9,104 bases of DNA from Campylobacteraceae bacterium (GCA_027056615.1 JALUKJ010000266.1:1-9104), one strand, 5' to 3'; shown: positions 1-7,787, counted from the first letter of the stretch. The notes: generated by a model not told the origin, from the sequence alone. A program made the numbers and translations.

Positions 1-91
1 CATCACTGGTGTCGACCATCTTCTCTAGGTCTGCATTGCTTAATACTTTAGAGGGAACATAAGCCCCAATAGAATGAAATTTTGCGTACAT
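1..91 (-). CDS. fabH: 3-oxoacyl-ACP synthase III (FabH), N-terminal fragment cut by the window edge
   Basis: Only the first 30 codons lie in the window; the gene continues beyond base 1. FabH condenses acetyl-CoA with malonyl-ACP to start type II fatty-acid synthesis in the cytoplasm. The fragment begins MYAKFHSIGAYVPSKVLSN and continues through a DLEKMVDTSD segment, which is the typical N-terminus of the family (a SIGAYVP strand, then the DLEKMVDTSDEWI helix). The catalytic Cys-His-Asn triad lies outside the window and cannot be checked. The ATG at 91-89 is preceded by an AAGGTAG-like ribosome binding site. The gene starts 28 bases after the plsX stop codon, and plsX-fabH adjacency is widespread in bacteria, so co-transcription is likely. 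Confidence 0.88.
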   Translation of the reverse strand, partial: MYAKFHSIGAYVPSKVLSNADLEKMVDTSD

Positions 92-119
92 TTTCTACCT
101 TAAATATTATTTCTAACAG

Positions 120-1103
120 TTATTTTTTAGTAAGAAGTTCTTCAATAGCATCGTTGACACCTGAATCACTATAAGCTATGGCTTGAAAAATTGCATTTTT
201 AATTGCCTTCGCATTACTTTTACCGTGTGATATAATAGCACAACCTTTTACTCCAAGTAAAGGGGCACCACCATATTCTGCATAATCTACCTTCTCTTTG
301 AGCTTTTTAAACACTTTTTTCTTCATCATAAATGCCCCAATCTTTGCAGGGATTGATTTTCTAATATGTGTTTTCATTAAAGTAAAGACAGTTGAAACCA
401 CACCTTCACTTGCCTTAAGCACAATATTACCTGTATAGCCATCACAAACAACGACATCTACAGAAGCATTAAAAATATCTGAACCTTCAACATTTCCCTG
501 AAAACCAGGAACATCTTGCATGAGTTTAAAAGCCTCTTTTGTTAATGCATTTCCTTTAGAGTCCTCTTCACCATTTGATAAAAGTCCAACTTTAGGATTA
601 CGTAAACCAATTACTTTTTGTGCATAAACTTCACCCATAATAGCAAACTCATAAAGATTTTGTGCTGTACAGTCTGTTACTGCTCCTACATCTAAAAGTA
701 GTGTTTTAGAAGCAATAGTTGGCATGATGGTAGCCAATGCAGGTTTAGAGATACCAGGTAGACGACCTATTCTAAGCGTTGCTAAGGTCATGGTTGCACC
801 TGAGTGTCCTGCTGAGACCACACCATCTGCTTTTCCATCACGTACTAACTCTACTGCTTTATAGATAGATGACTCTTTTCTCTTTAAAGCTTGTGTTGCT
901 TGGTCTGACATGGAGATAACATCAGAAGCATCTACAATCTCTACTTTATCAAGATAAAATTCTGGTAAAAATGAGGTAATTTGTTCTCTATCTCCTACAA
1001 GTATAGGAAAGAATCTTTTTTGGTCGAGTGCTTCTACTACACCCTCTATGATAGGTTCGGGACCAAAGTCCCCACCCATTGCATCAATAGCAATTCTAAT
1101 CAT
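120..1103 (-). CDS. plsX: Phosphate acyltransferase PlsX (acyl-ACP:phosphate transacylase)
   Basis: PlsX converts acyl-ACP and phosphate to acyl-phosphate, the acyl donor used by PlsY to make lysophosphatidic acid. It is a peripheral enzyme at the cytoplasmic membrane. The 327-residue product is of normal length. Visible family motifs are the N-terminal DAMGGD (7-12), GHSGAT (99-104), LLSNGEEDSKGN (174-185), DGYTGNIVLK (221-230) and a late EYGGAPLLGVKG segment. There is no signal peptide or transmembrane helix, as expected. The ATG lies 13 bases after the rpmF stop, and the Shine-Dalgarno sequence before it is poor. Translation may therefore depend on ribosomes finishing rpmF (inference). fabH follows directly. 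Confidence 0.97.
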   Translation of the reverse strand: MIRIAIDAMGGDFGPEPIIEGVVEALDQKRFFPILVGDREQITSFLPEFYLDKVEIVDASDVISMSDQATQALKRKESSIYKAVELVRDGKADGVVSAGHSGATMTLATLRIGRLPGISKPALATIMPTIASKTLLLDVGAVTDCTAQNLYEFAIMGEVYAQKVIGLRNPKVGLLSNGEEDSKGNALTKEAFKLMQDVPGFQGNVEGSDIFNASVDVVVCDGYTGNIVLKASEGVVSTVFTLMKTHIRKSIPAKIGAFMMKKKVFKKLKEKVDYAEYGGAPLLGVKGCAIISHGKSNAKAIKNAIFQAIAYSDSGVNDAIEELLTKK

Positions 1104-1116
1104 CAGAACTACTTAC

Positions 1117-1278
1117 TTATGCTTTTGTTGTGTTATATTCACCAGTTGTCATGTTCATGTGGTGAGGCATTCTCCATGTACCATCTGCATCTTTTACAGG
1201 TCTTGGTAATGTCAATTTGTAATGCGTTCTTCTTTTTGCTCCTCTTGTTTTGGAGACACGTCTCTTAGGTACTGCCAT
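1117..1278 (-). CDS. rpmF: 50S ribosomal protein L32
   Basis: This short gene encodes 53 residues. The N-terminus, [20 protein letters not shown], is the highly conserved basic tail of bacterial L32, and [20 protein letters not shown] follows closely. L32 is a small protein of the large ribosomal subunit near the peptidyl-transferase region. There are no cysteines, so this is the zinc-free (C-minus) form rather than the form with CxxC pairs. The ATG at 1278-1276 has a good AAGGAA ribosome binding site (1290-1285) seven bases upstream. The gene sits 22 bases after the DUF177 gene and 13 bases before plsX, in the widespread yceD-rpmF-plsX-fabH arrangement that links ribosome production to lipid synthesis. 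Confidence 0.96.
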   Translation of the reverse strand: MAVPKRRVSKTRGAKRRTHYKLTLPRPVKDADGTWRMPHHMNMTTGEYNTTKA

Positions 1279-1300
1279 AATTAATTCCTTTTAATATTTT

Positions 1301-1675
1301 TTAAAATTCTTGTTCAAATTCAGACTCATCAGCATTACATTTTTCACAGTAATGATATGAGTTTTGGACAGAAGCAATTTCACTTTGAACAATAAAGTCA
1401 AGGTCAATTACTCCATCAATAAATTCGATTATATCTAAATCATCTTCAGTTTCAATAACTTCATCACTTAAAGTTAAGTGAATGGATGATTTCATATCTT
1501 CTTGATACTCTTCACCACATCTATCACAAGTAAGTTCAATCCTTCCTTGTAATTGACCTTCAAGTCTTACTCGATGATAACCACTTTTTACCAATGTTCC
1601 TTCTAAAGAAACGCTTGAAACGCTTAACTCAAAAGGTTTTTTGGTTGAACCAATTTTATCAAAAACTATTTTCAT
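1301..1675 (-). CDS. DUF177 / YceD-family protein with two CxxC pairs
   Basis: The product has 124 residues and is acidic, without signal peptide or membrane segment. The family assignment rests on position directly upstream of rpmF, on size and on the core LEGQLQGRIELTCDRCGEEY, which resembles the conserved cysteine region of DUF177. Family members (E. coli YceD, plant DUF177 proteins) are implicated in 23S rRNA accumulation or large-subunit assembly; the biochemical role is unsettled. Four cysteines form two pairs, C50/C53 and C110/C113 (YCEKC near the C-terminus), which could bind one zinc ion (inference). The ATG at 1675-1673 has an AGGAAA ribosome binding site. ndk ends 12 bases upstream and rpmF starts 22 bases downstream, so it is an internal operon gene. 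Confidence 0.85.
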   Translation of the reverse strand: MKIVFDKIGSTKKPFELSVSSVSLEGTLVKSGYHRVRLEGQLQGRIELTCDRCGEEYQEDMKSSIHLTLSDEVIETEDDLDIIEFIDGVIDLDFIVQSEIASVQNSYHYCEKCNADESEFEQEF

Positions 1676-1687
1676 AGTTTCCTAAAC

Positions 1688-2101
1688 TTATACAATCTCT
1701 CTTTGTGCAAAGAAGAAGTTAATCTCATTAACTGCATTCTCAACAGAGTCAGAACCATGAACAGCATTTGCATCAATACTCTCAGCAAAATCTGCTCTAA
1801 TTGTACCAGCCTCTGCTTCAGCAGGATTAGTAGCACCCATTAAATCTCTATTTGTTTGCATTGCATTTTCACCTTCAAGTACAGTTACAACAACTGGGCC
1901 AGAAATCATAAACTCAACTAAATCGTTAAAGAAAGGTCGCTCTGCATGAATAGCGTAAAACTCCTCTGCATCTGCTTGTGAGAGTTGAATTTTTTTAGTT
2001 GCTGCAATTCTTAAACCTGCCTCTTCAAATCTAGCAAGAATCTGCCCTACTACATTTTTGGCTACTGCATCTGGTTTAATGATTGATAATGTTTGTTCCA
2101 C
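1688..2101 (-). CDS. ndk: Nucleoside-diphosphate kinase
   Basis: Ndk transfers the gamma-phosphate of ATP to nucleoside diphosphates through a phosphohistidine intermediate and so balances cytoplasmic (d)NTP pools. The 137-residue length is standard. The N-terminus [13 protein letters not shown] is characteristic, and the active-site motif NAVHGSDS places the catalytic histidine at residue 115. The nucleotide-binding region [11 protein letters not shown] (83-93) is intact. The start is GTG at 2101-2099, supported by a GGAG site (2112-2109) seven bases upstream. An ATG at 2114-2112 is out of frame. This is the first gene of the ndk-yceD-rpmF-plsX-fabH unit and has its own promoter upstream. 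Confidence 0.97.
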   Translation of the reverse strand: MEQTLSIIKPDAVAKNVVGQILARFEEAGLRIAATKKIQLSQADAEEFYAIHAERPFFNDLVEFMISGPVVVTVLEGENAMQTNRDLMGATNPAEAEAGTIRADFAESIDANAVHGSDSVENAVNEINFFFAQREIV

Positions 2102-2159
2102 GTTTTTGCTCCATAAGCTTAGTGATTTTAGTTTAAATAACCACTACTAAAGTATTTTG

Positions 2160-2175
2160 AGCTGGAATTATATCA
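2160..2175 (-). promoter_or_regulatory. Extended -10 promoter of the ndk operon
   Basis: Read on the minus strand, the bases from 2175 to 2167 are TGATATAAT: a perfect TATAAT hexamer preceded by the extended TG dinucleotide. Upstream sequence is A/T-rich with no clear -35 box, which is the known style of sigma-70 promoters in Campylobacter and Helicobacter. The predicted start of transcription is near 2160, giving a leader of about 60 bases before the GTG of ndk. It is the best promoter-like sequence in the window and would drive ndk through fabH. Confidence 0.7.
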
Positions 2176-2234
2176 GAATGTTATTAAAAATAAGATTTAT
2201 TTTAAGGGAGTTTAATAATAAGAGAGAGAGTAAG

Positions 2235-2264
2235 TTACAAAGTATGTAAAAACATACTTTGTAA
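2235..2264 (-). terminator. Perfect 13-bp hairpin after the ferredoxin gene, possible terminator
   Basis: TTACAAAGTATGT (2235-2247) is followed by a four-base AAAA loop and then the exact reverse complement ACATACTTTGTAA (2252-2264). The hairpin starts 10 bases downstream of the ferredoxin stop codon. Its placement suits a transcript end or a 3' stabilising structure, and it separates the ferredoxin transcript from the ndk promoter. The stem has only 4 G-C pairs out of 13, and no uridine tract follows on either strand, so it is not a canonical intrinsic terminator. The symmetry is certain; the terminator function is an inference. Confidence 0.5.
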
Positions 2265-2274
2265 TGGCTAAAAG

Positions 2275-2550
2275 TTAATCTTCAACTACTTCTGTACCTG
2301 GTTCGCCTCTATCTTCACGGAGTGTTAAACCATCTTTTGGTTCATCCCATACAATACACTCTTCTGTTGGACAAGCTTCAGCACAAGCTGGAGCATCAAA
2401 GTGACCTACACACTCAACACATTTATCTTCATATACGTAGTATATCTCTTCACCTGTTGGGTTATCGTCCTCATCTACAATTGCTTCTGTTGGACACTCA
2501 TCAATACATGCCGCACAGCAGATACAAGTATCTAAAATTTTTACTGCCAT
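2275..2550 (-). CDS. fdxA: 2[4Fe-4S] ferredoxin, Alvin type
   Basis: This 91-residue, very acidic electron carrier has two cluster-binding motifs. The first is CxxCxxCxxxCP at C9, C12, C15, C19 with an additional C11. The second is C44xxC47, an eight-residue insertion, then C56xxxC60P. The insertion between the second and third cysteines of the second motif and the extension of about 30 residues after it are the marks of Allochromatium vinosum-type low-potential ferredoxins. Likely partners are pyruvate and 2-oxoglutarate:ferredoxin oxidoreductases, which matter in Campylobacterota using the reverse TCA cycle (inference). The ATG at 2550-2548 has an AAGGAA ribosome binding site. It has its own promoter and a hairpin behind it, so it is probably monocistronic. 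The gene symbol follows the C. jejuni gene at the matching position and is less certain than the family. Confidence 0.93.
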   Translation of the reverse strand: MAVKILDTCICCAACIDECPTEAIVDEDDNPTGEEIYYVYEDKCVECVGHFDAPACAEACPTEECIVWDEPKDGLTLREDRGEPGTEVVED

Positions 2551-2571
2551 TTTAATTCCTTTATTTTAAAG

Positions 2572-2587
2572 ATTTCAAACTATAGCA
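2572..2587 (-). promoter_or_regulatory. Extended -10 promoter of the ferredoxin gene
   Basis: On the minus strand, 2587 to 2579 reads TGCTATAGT: an extended TG element and a TATAGT hexamer, five of six matches to TATAAT. The predicted start is near 2572, leaving a leader of about 21 bases that contains the AAGGAA ribosome binding site. No convincing -35 box is visible; upstream are A/T-rich runs. It lies in the metK-ferredoxin gap, where I see no strong terminator, so some read-through from metK is possible. Confidence 0.6.
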
Positions 2588-2633
2588 AAACTACTTTAAA
2601 TAACCCTTTAATAAATTGGATTAATTTAACTAT

Positions 2634-3791
2634 TTAGAGAAATAAGTAGCTTTTTATCTCATTTACACGTTTCGTTTCTTCCCACTTAAAACCCATATTT
2701 TCACGTCCGAAGTGTCCATAGGCTGCTGTTTTTCTATATATTGGTGTCAATAGGTCTAACTCTTTAATAATTCCTGCGACAGATAGGTCAAAAAGTTTTT
2801 TAACACAACTCTCTATCTTCTCCTCTTCAATTGCACTTGTTCCATGAGTATCTATCATGATAGAAACAGGTTCTACAACACCAATAGCATAAGCAATCTG
2901 AATAGTTAATCGCTCTGCTACTCCAGCTCCCACTAAATTTTTTGCTATATATCGTGCCATATAAGACGCTGAACGGTCAACTTTAGTTGGGTCTTTACCT
3001 GAAAATGCTCCTCCACCATGAGGACATGAACCACCATAGGTATCTACAATAATTTTTCTACCTGTTAACCCTGCATCTCCTTGAGGTCCACCAATTACAA
3101 AACGACCTGTAGGGTTAATATGGTAGATAGTCTCATCAGTCAATAGCTCTTTGGGAATAACCTCTTCAATCACCTCTGTTATAATAGCATCGGTCAAAAT
3201 ATCGTAGCTAACATCTTCACTATGTTGAGTAGAAATTACAACCGTATCAACAGAGATAGGTTTATGGTCTACATACTTTACACTTACTTGTGCCTTTCCA
3301 TCTGGTCGTAAAAAAGGAAGAGTACCGTTTTTTCTTACTTGGGCTAATTTTGCTGTTAACTTATGTGCCAATAGAATAGGTAGAGGCATTAGTTCAGGAG
3401 TCTCACTACAAGCATAACCAAACATCAATCCTTGATCACCTGCTCCAATCTCTCCTGATGCTTGGTCAACACCTTGATTAATATCAGGACTCTGTTCGCC
3501 TATTCCATTTAGAACTCCTGCAGAGCGATAATCAAACCCAAAAGAGGCATCGGTATATCCTATTTCACGTATCACCTCTCGTGCTATCTCTTGCATGGGT
3601 GCATAAGCTTCGGTTTTTAATTCACCTGCAATAACACAAAAGCCATTTGAGAGTAAGGTTTCACACGCTACCCTTGCAGTTGGGTCTAGTTCAATAATAT
3701 AATCTAAAATTGCATCTGAAATCTGGTCAGCCATTTTATCTGGATGACCCTCAGTTACTGATTCTGAAGTAAAAATATACTCTTTAGTCAT
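2634..3791 (-). CDS. metK: S-adenosylmethionine synthetase (methionine adenosyltransferase)
   Basis: MetK makes S-adenosylmethionine from methionine and ATP, releasing phosphate and pyrophosphate. It is a cytoplasmic homotetramer or dimer that needs Mg2+ and K+. The 385-residue product has the normal length and three-domain layout. Signature motifs are GHPDK (15-19, with the catalytic histidine at 16), the hexapeptide GAGDQG (116-121) and the glycine-rich GGGAFSGKD loop (259-267). The ATG overlaps the last 8 bases of dxs, and its GAAGGGA ribosome binding site lies inside the dxs coding sequence, which points to translational coupling. It is the last gene of the lysA-pheA-hisC-dxs-metK unit. 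No obvious intrinsic terminator follows it. Confidence 0.98.
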   Translation of the reverse strand: MTKEYIFTSESVTEGHPDKMADQISDAILDYIIELDPTARVACETLLSNGFCVIAGELKTEAYAPMQEIAREVIREIGYTDASFGFDYRSAGVLNGIGEQSPDINQGVDQASGEIGAGDQGLMFGYACSETPELMPLPILLAHKLTAKLAQVRKNGTLPFLRPDGKAQVSVKYVDHKPISVDTVVISTQHSEDVSYDILTDAIITEVIEEVIPKELLTDETIYHINPTGRFVIGGPQGDAGLTGRKIIVDTYGGSCPHGGGAFSGKDPTKVDRSASYMARYIAKNLVGAGVAERLTIQIAYAIGVVEPVSIMIDTHGTSAIEEEKIESCVKKLFDLSVAGIIKELDLLTPIYRKTAAYGHFGRENMGFKWEETKRVNEIKSYLFL

Positions 3792-5625
3792 TATTTTTCC
3801 CTTCTATCTTCTTAGCTAACTGCTCAGGTAAAATACCCAGAGACTCTTCTACTAATTTAGTATTACCATGGGTAATAAAATTATCTTCATACTCAAAACT
3901 ATCTAATTCAATATCAGAAATTTTTAATTCATTCAAAAACTCTAAAAGTGCTGAACCTACACCACCCATTTTTGCTGAATCAGAAAAGACATACCACTTT
4001 TTATGAGTCTGTGCCAATGATAAAAGTGATTCTTTATCTAAAGGCTTAACAAAACGTAAATCTAAAATTGTAGGATTGGCTTTAAGAAGTTTAGCTGTCT
4101 CTTCTGCTCTACCTACACCATTACCATAACCAATAAAAAGAATATCTTCACCCTCTTGAAGCACATGAGACTTTCCAAGCTCAAATGGAGTTGCATTCTC
4201 ATCTTGAGAAGTAAATGCTCCTCTTGGGTATCTAAATGCACAAGGTGTTGGAAAATCTTTTGCAAACTCCATGGCTAACTTCATAGTTGTGTCACTTGAT
4301 GGAGCAAAAATTGTCATATTTGGTATAGCTCTTAAAAATGATATATCAAAAACTCCTTGATGTGTCTCTCCATCTTCACCTACTATTCCAGCTCTATCAA
4401 TAGCAAAAGCAACACCTAGGTTCATAAGACAGATATCGTGTATTACTTGGTCATATCCTCTTTGAAGAAAAGTTGAGTAGATAGCACAAAATGGTTTAAA
4501 GCCCTCTTTTGCTAAAGGTCCCATAGAAGTTACAGCGTGTTGTTCTGCAATGGCAACATCCCAAAAACGATTTGGATATTTTGCCATAGCTTCTGATAGT
4601 CCTGTACCACTTGGCATGGCAGCAGTTACTCCTACAACCTTTTCATCTCTGTCTGCTAACTCAACTAAAGTTTCAGAAAAAATAGCTGTAGAGGCTTTTG
4701 GTGCTGATTTCTTTTTAGAATTTCCTGTCTCCACATCAAATGCACCTACTCCGTGCCAATGCTCTTTGTCACTTCCACTACCCTCTGCAACTTCATACCC
4801 TTTTCCTTTAGTAGTTTGAGCATGAATAATAACAGGACGTTTTAAATCTCTAGCTAATTTAAGTGTTTCTACCAAAGATTCAATATTGTGTCCATCAATA
4901 GGACCAATATATTCTAACCCAAGCTCTTCAAAAAGAATTCCAGGGGTAATGAGATGAAAAGACTCTTCAAAACGTTTGGCAAGATAGGTTGCTCCATCAG
5001 GAAGAGCATCTAACATCTCTTTTGTTTTAGCTTTAAACTTCTGATAAAATGGAGAAGCCATCTTTTGAGACAATATTCGACTCAATGCTCCAATAGGTGA
5101 AGCAATACTCATTTCATTATCATTCAAAATAATAATAGCAGGATATTTTCTATCTCCTAACTCATTCATTGCTTCATAAACCATACCTGCTGACATTGAA
5201 CCATCACCAATTAAAGCTAAAGGAAGACGTTCATCATCTTCACCTTTTAAAGCAATTGCTTTAGCTGCCCCTGTTGCAATAGATATTGAAGTAGAGGAGT
5301 GACCTGCCATATAATAATCTGATTTGGACTCCTTTGGTTTAGTGTAACCACTCAACCCACTAAACTGTCTCAATGTATCAAAATTATCCCATCTATTAGT
5401 AACTAATTTATGTGCATAGGCTTGATGAGAGACATCAAAAATAAAAGGATTTTTGGTCGCATCAAATACAGCATGCATCGCTACAATAATATCAGTAGCA
5501 CCCAAAGAGGAGCTTAGATGTCCACCATTTTTACTTACTGTTTCAAGAATTTTTTGACGTACCTGCTGGGCAATCTCCTCTAACTCTTTTATACTTTTTG
5601 TTTTTAAGTCACCAAATTTATTCAT
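3784..5625 (-). CDS. dxs: 1-deoxy-D-xylulose-5-phosphate synthase
   Basis: DXS joins pyruvate and glyceraldehyde 3-phosphate with loss of CO2. This is the first step of the MEP isoprenoid pathway and also supplies thiamine and pyridoxal precursors. The 613-residue protein shows the full transketolase-like architecture: FDVSHQAY (63-70) with conserved H67, GHSSTSIS (108-115), and the thiamine-diphosphate/Mg motif from GDG (140-142) to NDN (168-170). The pyrimidine-domain segment AEQHAV (360-365) carries the catalytic glutamate E361, and DRAG...GEDGETHQG spans 410-423. A C-terminal transketolase domain completes it. The start overlaps the hisC stop as ATGA, with a strong AAAGGAG site upstream. 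In Campylobacter and Helicobacter, as I recall, fliF-fliG-fliH directly precede dxs; here hisC abuts it instead. Confidence 0.97.
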   Translation of the reverse strand: MNKFGDLKTKSIKELEEIAQQVRQKILETVSKNGGHLSSSLGATDIIVAMHAVFDATKNPFIFDVSHQAYAHKLVTNRWDNFDTLRQFSGLSGYTKPKESKSDYYMAGHSSTSISIATGAAKAIALKGEDDERLPLALIGDGSMSAGMVYEAMNELGDRKYPAIIILNDNEMSIASPIGALSRILSQKMASPFYQKFKAKTKEMLDALPDGATYLAKRFEESFHLITPGILFEELGLEYIGPIDGHNIESLVETLKLARDLKRPVIIHAQTTKGKGYEVAEGSGSDKEHWHGVGAFDVETGNSKKKSAPKASTAIFSETLVELADRDEKVVGVTAAMPSGTGLSEAMAKYPNRFWDVAIAEQHAVTSMGPLAKEGFKPFCAIYSTFLQRGYDQVIHDICLMNLGVAFAIDRAGIVGEDGETHQGVFDISFLRAIPNMTIFAPSSDTTMKLAMEFAKDFPTPCAFRYPRGAFTSQDENATPFELGKSHVLQEGEDILFIGYGNGVGRAEETAKLLKANPTILDLRFVKPLDKESLLSLAQTHKKWYVFSDSAKMGGVGSALLEFLNELKISDIELDSFEYEDNFITHGNTKLVEESLGILPEQLAKKIEGKNND

Positions 5626-6716
5626 GAAAGACTCCTTTCTAAAACTTCAAAGAGTCTATCATTTTGCTTTTTAGTTCCAATAGTAATACGTACAGCATTC
5701 ATTTTATAAGATGCTAAATTACGAATAATAACCCCCTCTTTTAGAAGTTTATCGGAAATCTCTGTTGAATCTATCAAATCATTAAAGAGGTAAGTAATAA
5801 AATTAGTATAACTTTCAATATACTCAAACCCATGCTCCTTTGCAAAAGCTTCATAACGTTTTATCTCTTGAGTATGTAGTGCTATAGACTCCTCTACAAA
5901 TACCTCATCTTTTATTGCTTCAATTGCTCCAGCTAAAGAGAGTGTTGTAATATTAAATGGTGGACGCATCTTATAGAGTTCATGAATAAGTTCTCTGTTT
6001 GCAATACCATACCCTACTCTCATACCACCTAACCCATAAGCTTTTGAAAATGTTCCAAGATATATAACATTAGAAAACTCCATAATATCTTTTGGCTCAA
6101 TCCTATACTTCTCATCTTTAGCAATAGCATACTCCATATAAGCACCATCAACTACGACTAAACTATCTTTTGAAACAGCATTAATAATAGATAATACATC
6201 CTTTTTAGTAGTAGCATCTCCTGTTGGATTGTTGGGAGTACAAATATATACAATTTTAGGTTTATGTTCATTATAGGCTTCAATAAACTCAGAGACAATA
6301 TGTTTATATGATGGTGTTCTAACAATCTTAGCTCCCATCTGCTTTGCATAAATCTCATACATAGCAAATGTTACTTGTGACATTAACACAGAATCATCCG
6401 AAGTTAACAAAGCACGAGAGACAAACTCTAATACTTGGTCTGACCCAGCACCAATAATAATATTGTCATCTTTAACATCAAACTTTTTTGAGAGTGGCTC
6501 TTTTAATTCAAACATAGAATCATCAGGATATAAAAATGCCTTATCTGCATTATCAGCAATTACTTTAGCTACTTTAGGGCTACACCCCTTTGGATTTTCA
6601 TTTGATGCTAACTTTACAACATCTTTAGCGTCAATCCCAAACTCACGAACTACCAACTCAATTGGCTTTCCTGCTTCATAACTCTTTATCTCTTTAAGTA
6701 CTTCATTAAACTTCAT
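5622..6716 (-). CDS. hisC: Histidinol-phosphate aminotransferase (class I/II PLP aminotransferase)
   Basis: HisC catalyses the PLP-dependent transamination of imidazole acetol-phosphate with glutamate in histidine synthesis. The 364-residue fold-type I protein contains [10 protein letters not shown] (35-44), the PNNPTG loop (161-166), D190 for the pyridine nitrogen, Y193, and [17 protein letters not shown] (221-237), in which K225 should form the Schiff base and R233 binds the cofactor phosphate. The ATG at 6716-6714 has an AAGGAGAG site that begins in the pheA stop region, 12 bases after pheA. Its place directly behind pheA, with no other his gene nearby, raises the possibility that it also transaminates phenylpyruvate, as HisC-type enzymes do in some bacteria. 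That dual role is inference. Confidence 0.93.
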   Translation of the reverse strand: MKFNEVLKEIKSYEAGKPIELVVREFGIDAKDVVKLASNENPKGCSPKVAKVIADNADKAFLYPDDSMFELKEPLSKKFDVKDDNIIIGAGSDQVLEFVSRALLTSDDSVLMSQVTFAMYEIYAKQMGAKIVRTPSYKHIVSEFIEAYNEHKPKIVYICTPNNPTGDATTKKDVLSIINAVSKDSLVVVDGAYMEYAIAKDEKYRIEPKDIMEFSNVIYLGTFSKAYGLGGMRVGYGIANRELIHELYKMRPPFNITTLSLAGAIEAIKDEVFVEESIALHTQEIKRYEAFAKEHGFEYIESYTNFITYLFNDLIDSTEISDKLLKEGVIIRNLASYKMNAVRITIGTKKQNDRLFEVLERSLS

Positions 6717-6728
6717 TAACTCTCCTTA

Positions 6729-7787
6729 TTAAATATCTTCATTCTCTTTAATATATGAACCTAAAATCTTAATCTCATCTCTATGTCGTTTAATAATCTC
6801 TTCAATGTGTAAATCACCTTTGTGTCCATTAAATTCAATAAAAAAGAGAGATTCTCCCTCAATAATATGTGACTTTATTTTAGTTAAATTTACCTCACAT
6901 CGCTCAAAATCATTTAAAAAATCAACTAGAGAACCTGGTCTATTTGGAAGATGTACCAATATAGAAGTTTTATCATTTCCAGAAGGGAGGTTTTCAAAAT
7001 CGCTAATAATAAAAAATCGTGTTTTATTATTGTCTCTATCTTCAATATTCTGAAATAGAATAGGTAGATTATACATTTTTGCTGCTACATCAGCACAAAT
7101 TGCTGCTGTACCATCCTCTTCCATAGCTAACTTGGCAGCTTTAGCTGTAGAGTCTACGGGAATTAACTCAACCTCATTGAGTCCACAATCTTCTAAAAAT
7201 TTATGGCATTGATGAAAGGCAATATCTCTTGAATAAATTTTTTTAATCTCTTTAATTGAGTTGCATCGACTTGCTAAAGTATGATGAACATCAATAAATA
7301 CCTCTGCAATAATTTGCAAATCATACTCTTTTAGACAATTAATAGTCTCACTTACAATTCCATTAGAAGAGTTTTCAATAGGAATCACTCCAAATTTTGC
7401 TGTACCACGATGTACTTCTCTAAAAACACCTGTAATAGATTTGATAGGAATATAAGAACTCATTGCTCCAAATTTTATCTCTGCTGCTTGATGGGTAAAA
7501 GAGGCTTCAGGACCAAGAAAAGCAATAGCTTCAGGACGTTCAAGATTTCTTGCCACTGCAAACATCTCTAAAAAAAGAGCATCAATTGCTTTATCTGTTA
7601 ATTTTCCTGAATTATTCGCTTTTAAACGATTTAAAATAGACAGTTCTCTCTCAGGACGATAAATAGGAGCACCTGTTGTATTTTTTAACTCACCTACTTG
7701 ATGAACATACTCCATTCGTTTGTTATAAAGCTCTAAAAGTGTATCATCTATTCTATCTATCTCTACACGTAGTTCATCAAGTGTCAT
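6729..7787 (-). CDS. pheA: Bifunctional chorismate mutase / prephenate dehydratase (P-protein)
   Basis: This enzyme converts chorismate to prephenate and then to phenylpyruvate, the branch to phenylalanine. The 352 residues divide into an AroQ chorismate mutase (about 1-85; R7, R24, K35, R47 and E48 match the active-site pattern, with the usual YRPERE segment at 43-48), a prephenate dehydratase domain (about 88-265; FLGPEASFTHQAA at 90-102, PIENSSNGIVSE at 136-147, TRF at 256-258), and a C-terminal ACT domain (about 273-345). The ACT domain keeps a GSLV form of the GALV motif (285-288), but the usual ESRP phenylalanine-binding motif reads KSHI (305-308). Feedback control may therefore differ. 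The AAAGGGAG site precedes the ATG, 20 bases after lysA. Confidence 0.96.
   Translation of the reverse strand: MTLDELRVEIDRIDDTLLELYNKRMEYVHQVGELKNTTGAPIYRPERELSILNRLKANNSGKLTDKAIDALFLEMFAVARNLERPEAIAFLGPEASFTHQAAEIKFGAMSSYIPIKSITGVFREVHRGTAKFGVIPIENSSNGIVSETINCLKEYDLQIIAEVFIDVHHTLASRCNSIKEIKKIYSRDIAFHQCHKFLEDCGLNEVELIPVDSTAKAAKLAMEEDGTAAICADVAAKMYNLPILFQNIEDRDNNKTRFFIISDFENLPSGNDKTSILVHLPNRPGSLVDFLNDFERCEVNLTKIKSHIIEGESLFFIEFNGHKGDLHIEEIIKRHRDEIKILGSYIKENEDI

Noticed and set aside
981..1268. Plus-strand open frame of 95 codons across plsX and rpmF
   Set aside because: It lies antisense to two confidently identified genes and its translation is low-complexity and Leu/Cys-rich with no recognisable family.
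2112..2114. Alternative ATG start for ndk
   Set aside because: It is out of frame with ndk; the GTG at 2101 has correct spacing from GGAG and gives the expected [13 protein letters not shown]-terminus.
2221..2230. Short (AG)5 dinucleotide run between the ferredoxin gene and ndk, a possible phase-variable tract
   Set aside because: Five units is too short for slippage-based switching, and the run lies well upstream of the -10 element rather than in a spacer or coding region.
2322..2555. Plus-strand open frame of 77 codons opposite the ferredoxin gene
   Set aside because: The His/Leu-rich translation is a mirror of the acidic, cysteine-rich ferredoxin codons; there is no independent support.
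2612..2628. Small dyad taaatt-ggatt-aattta after metK as a terminator
   Set aside because: It is a six-bp pure A/T stem with no U-tract, which is expected by chance in such A/T-rich sequence.
4550..4819. Plus-strand 89-codon frame opposite dxs
   Set aside because: It is antisense to a conserved part of dxs and has no protein-family features.
6158..6367. Minus-strand 69-codon frame inside hisC
   Set aside because: It sits in another frame of a well-supported aminotransferase gene and shows no motif.
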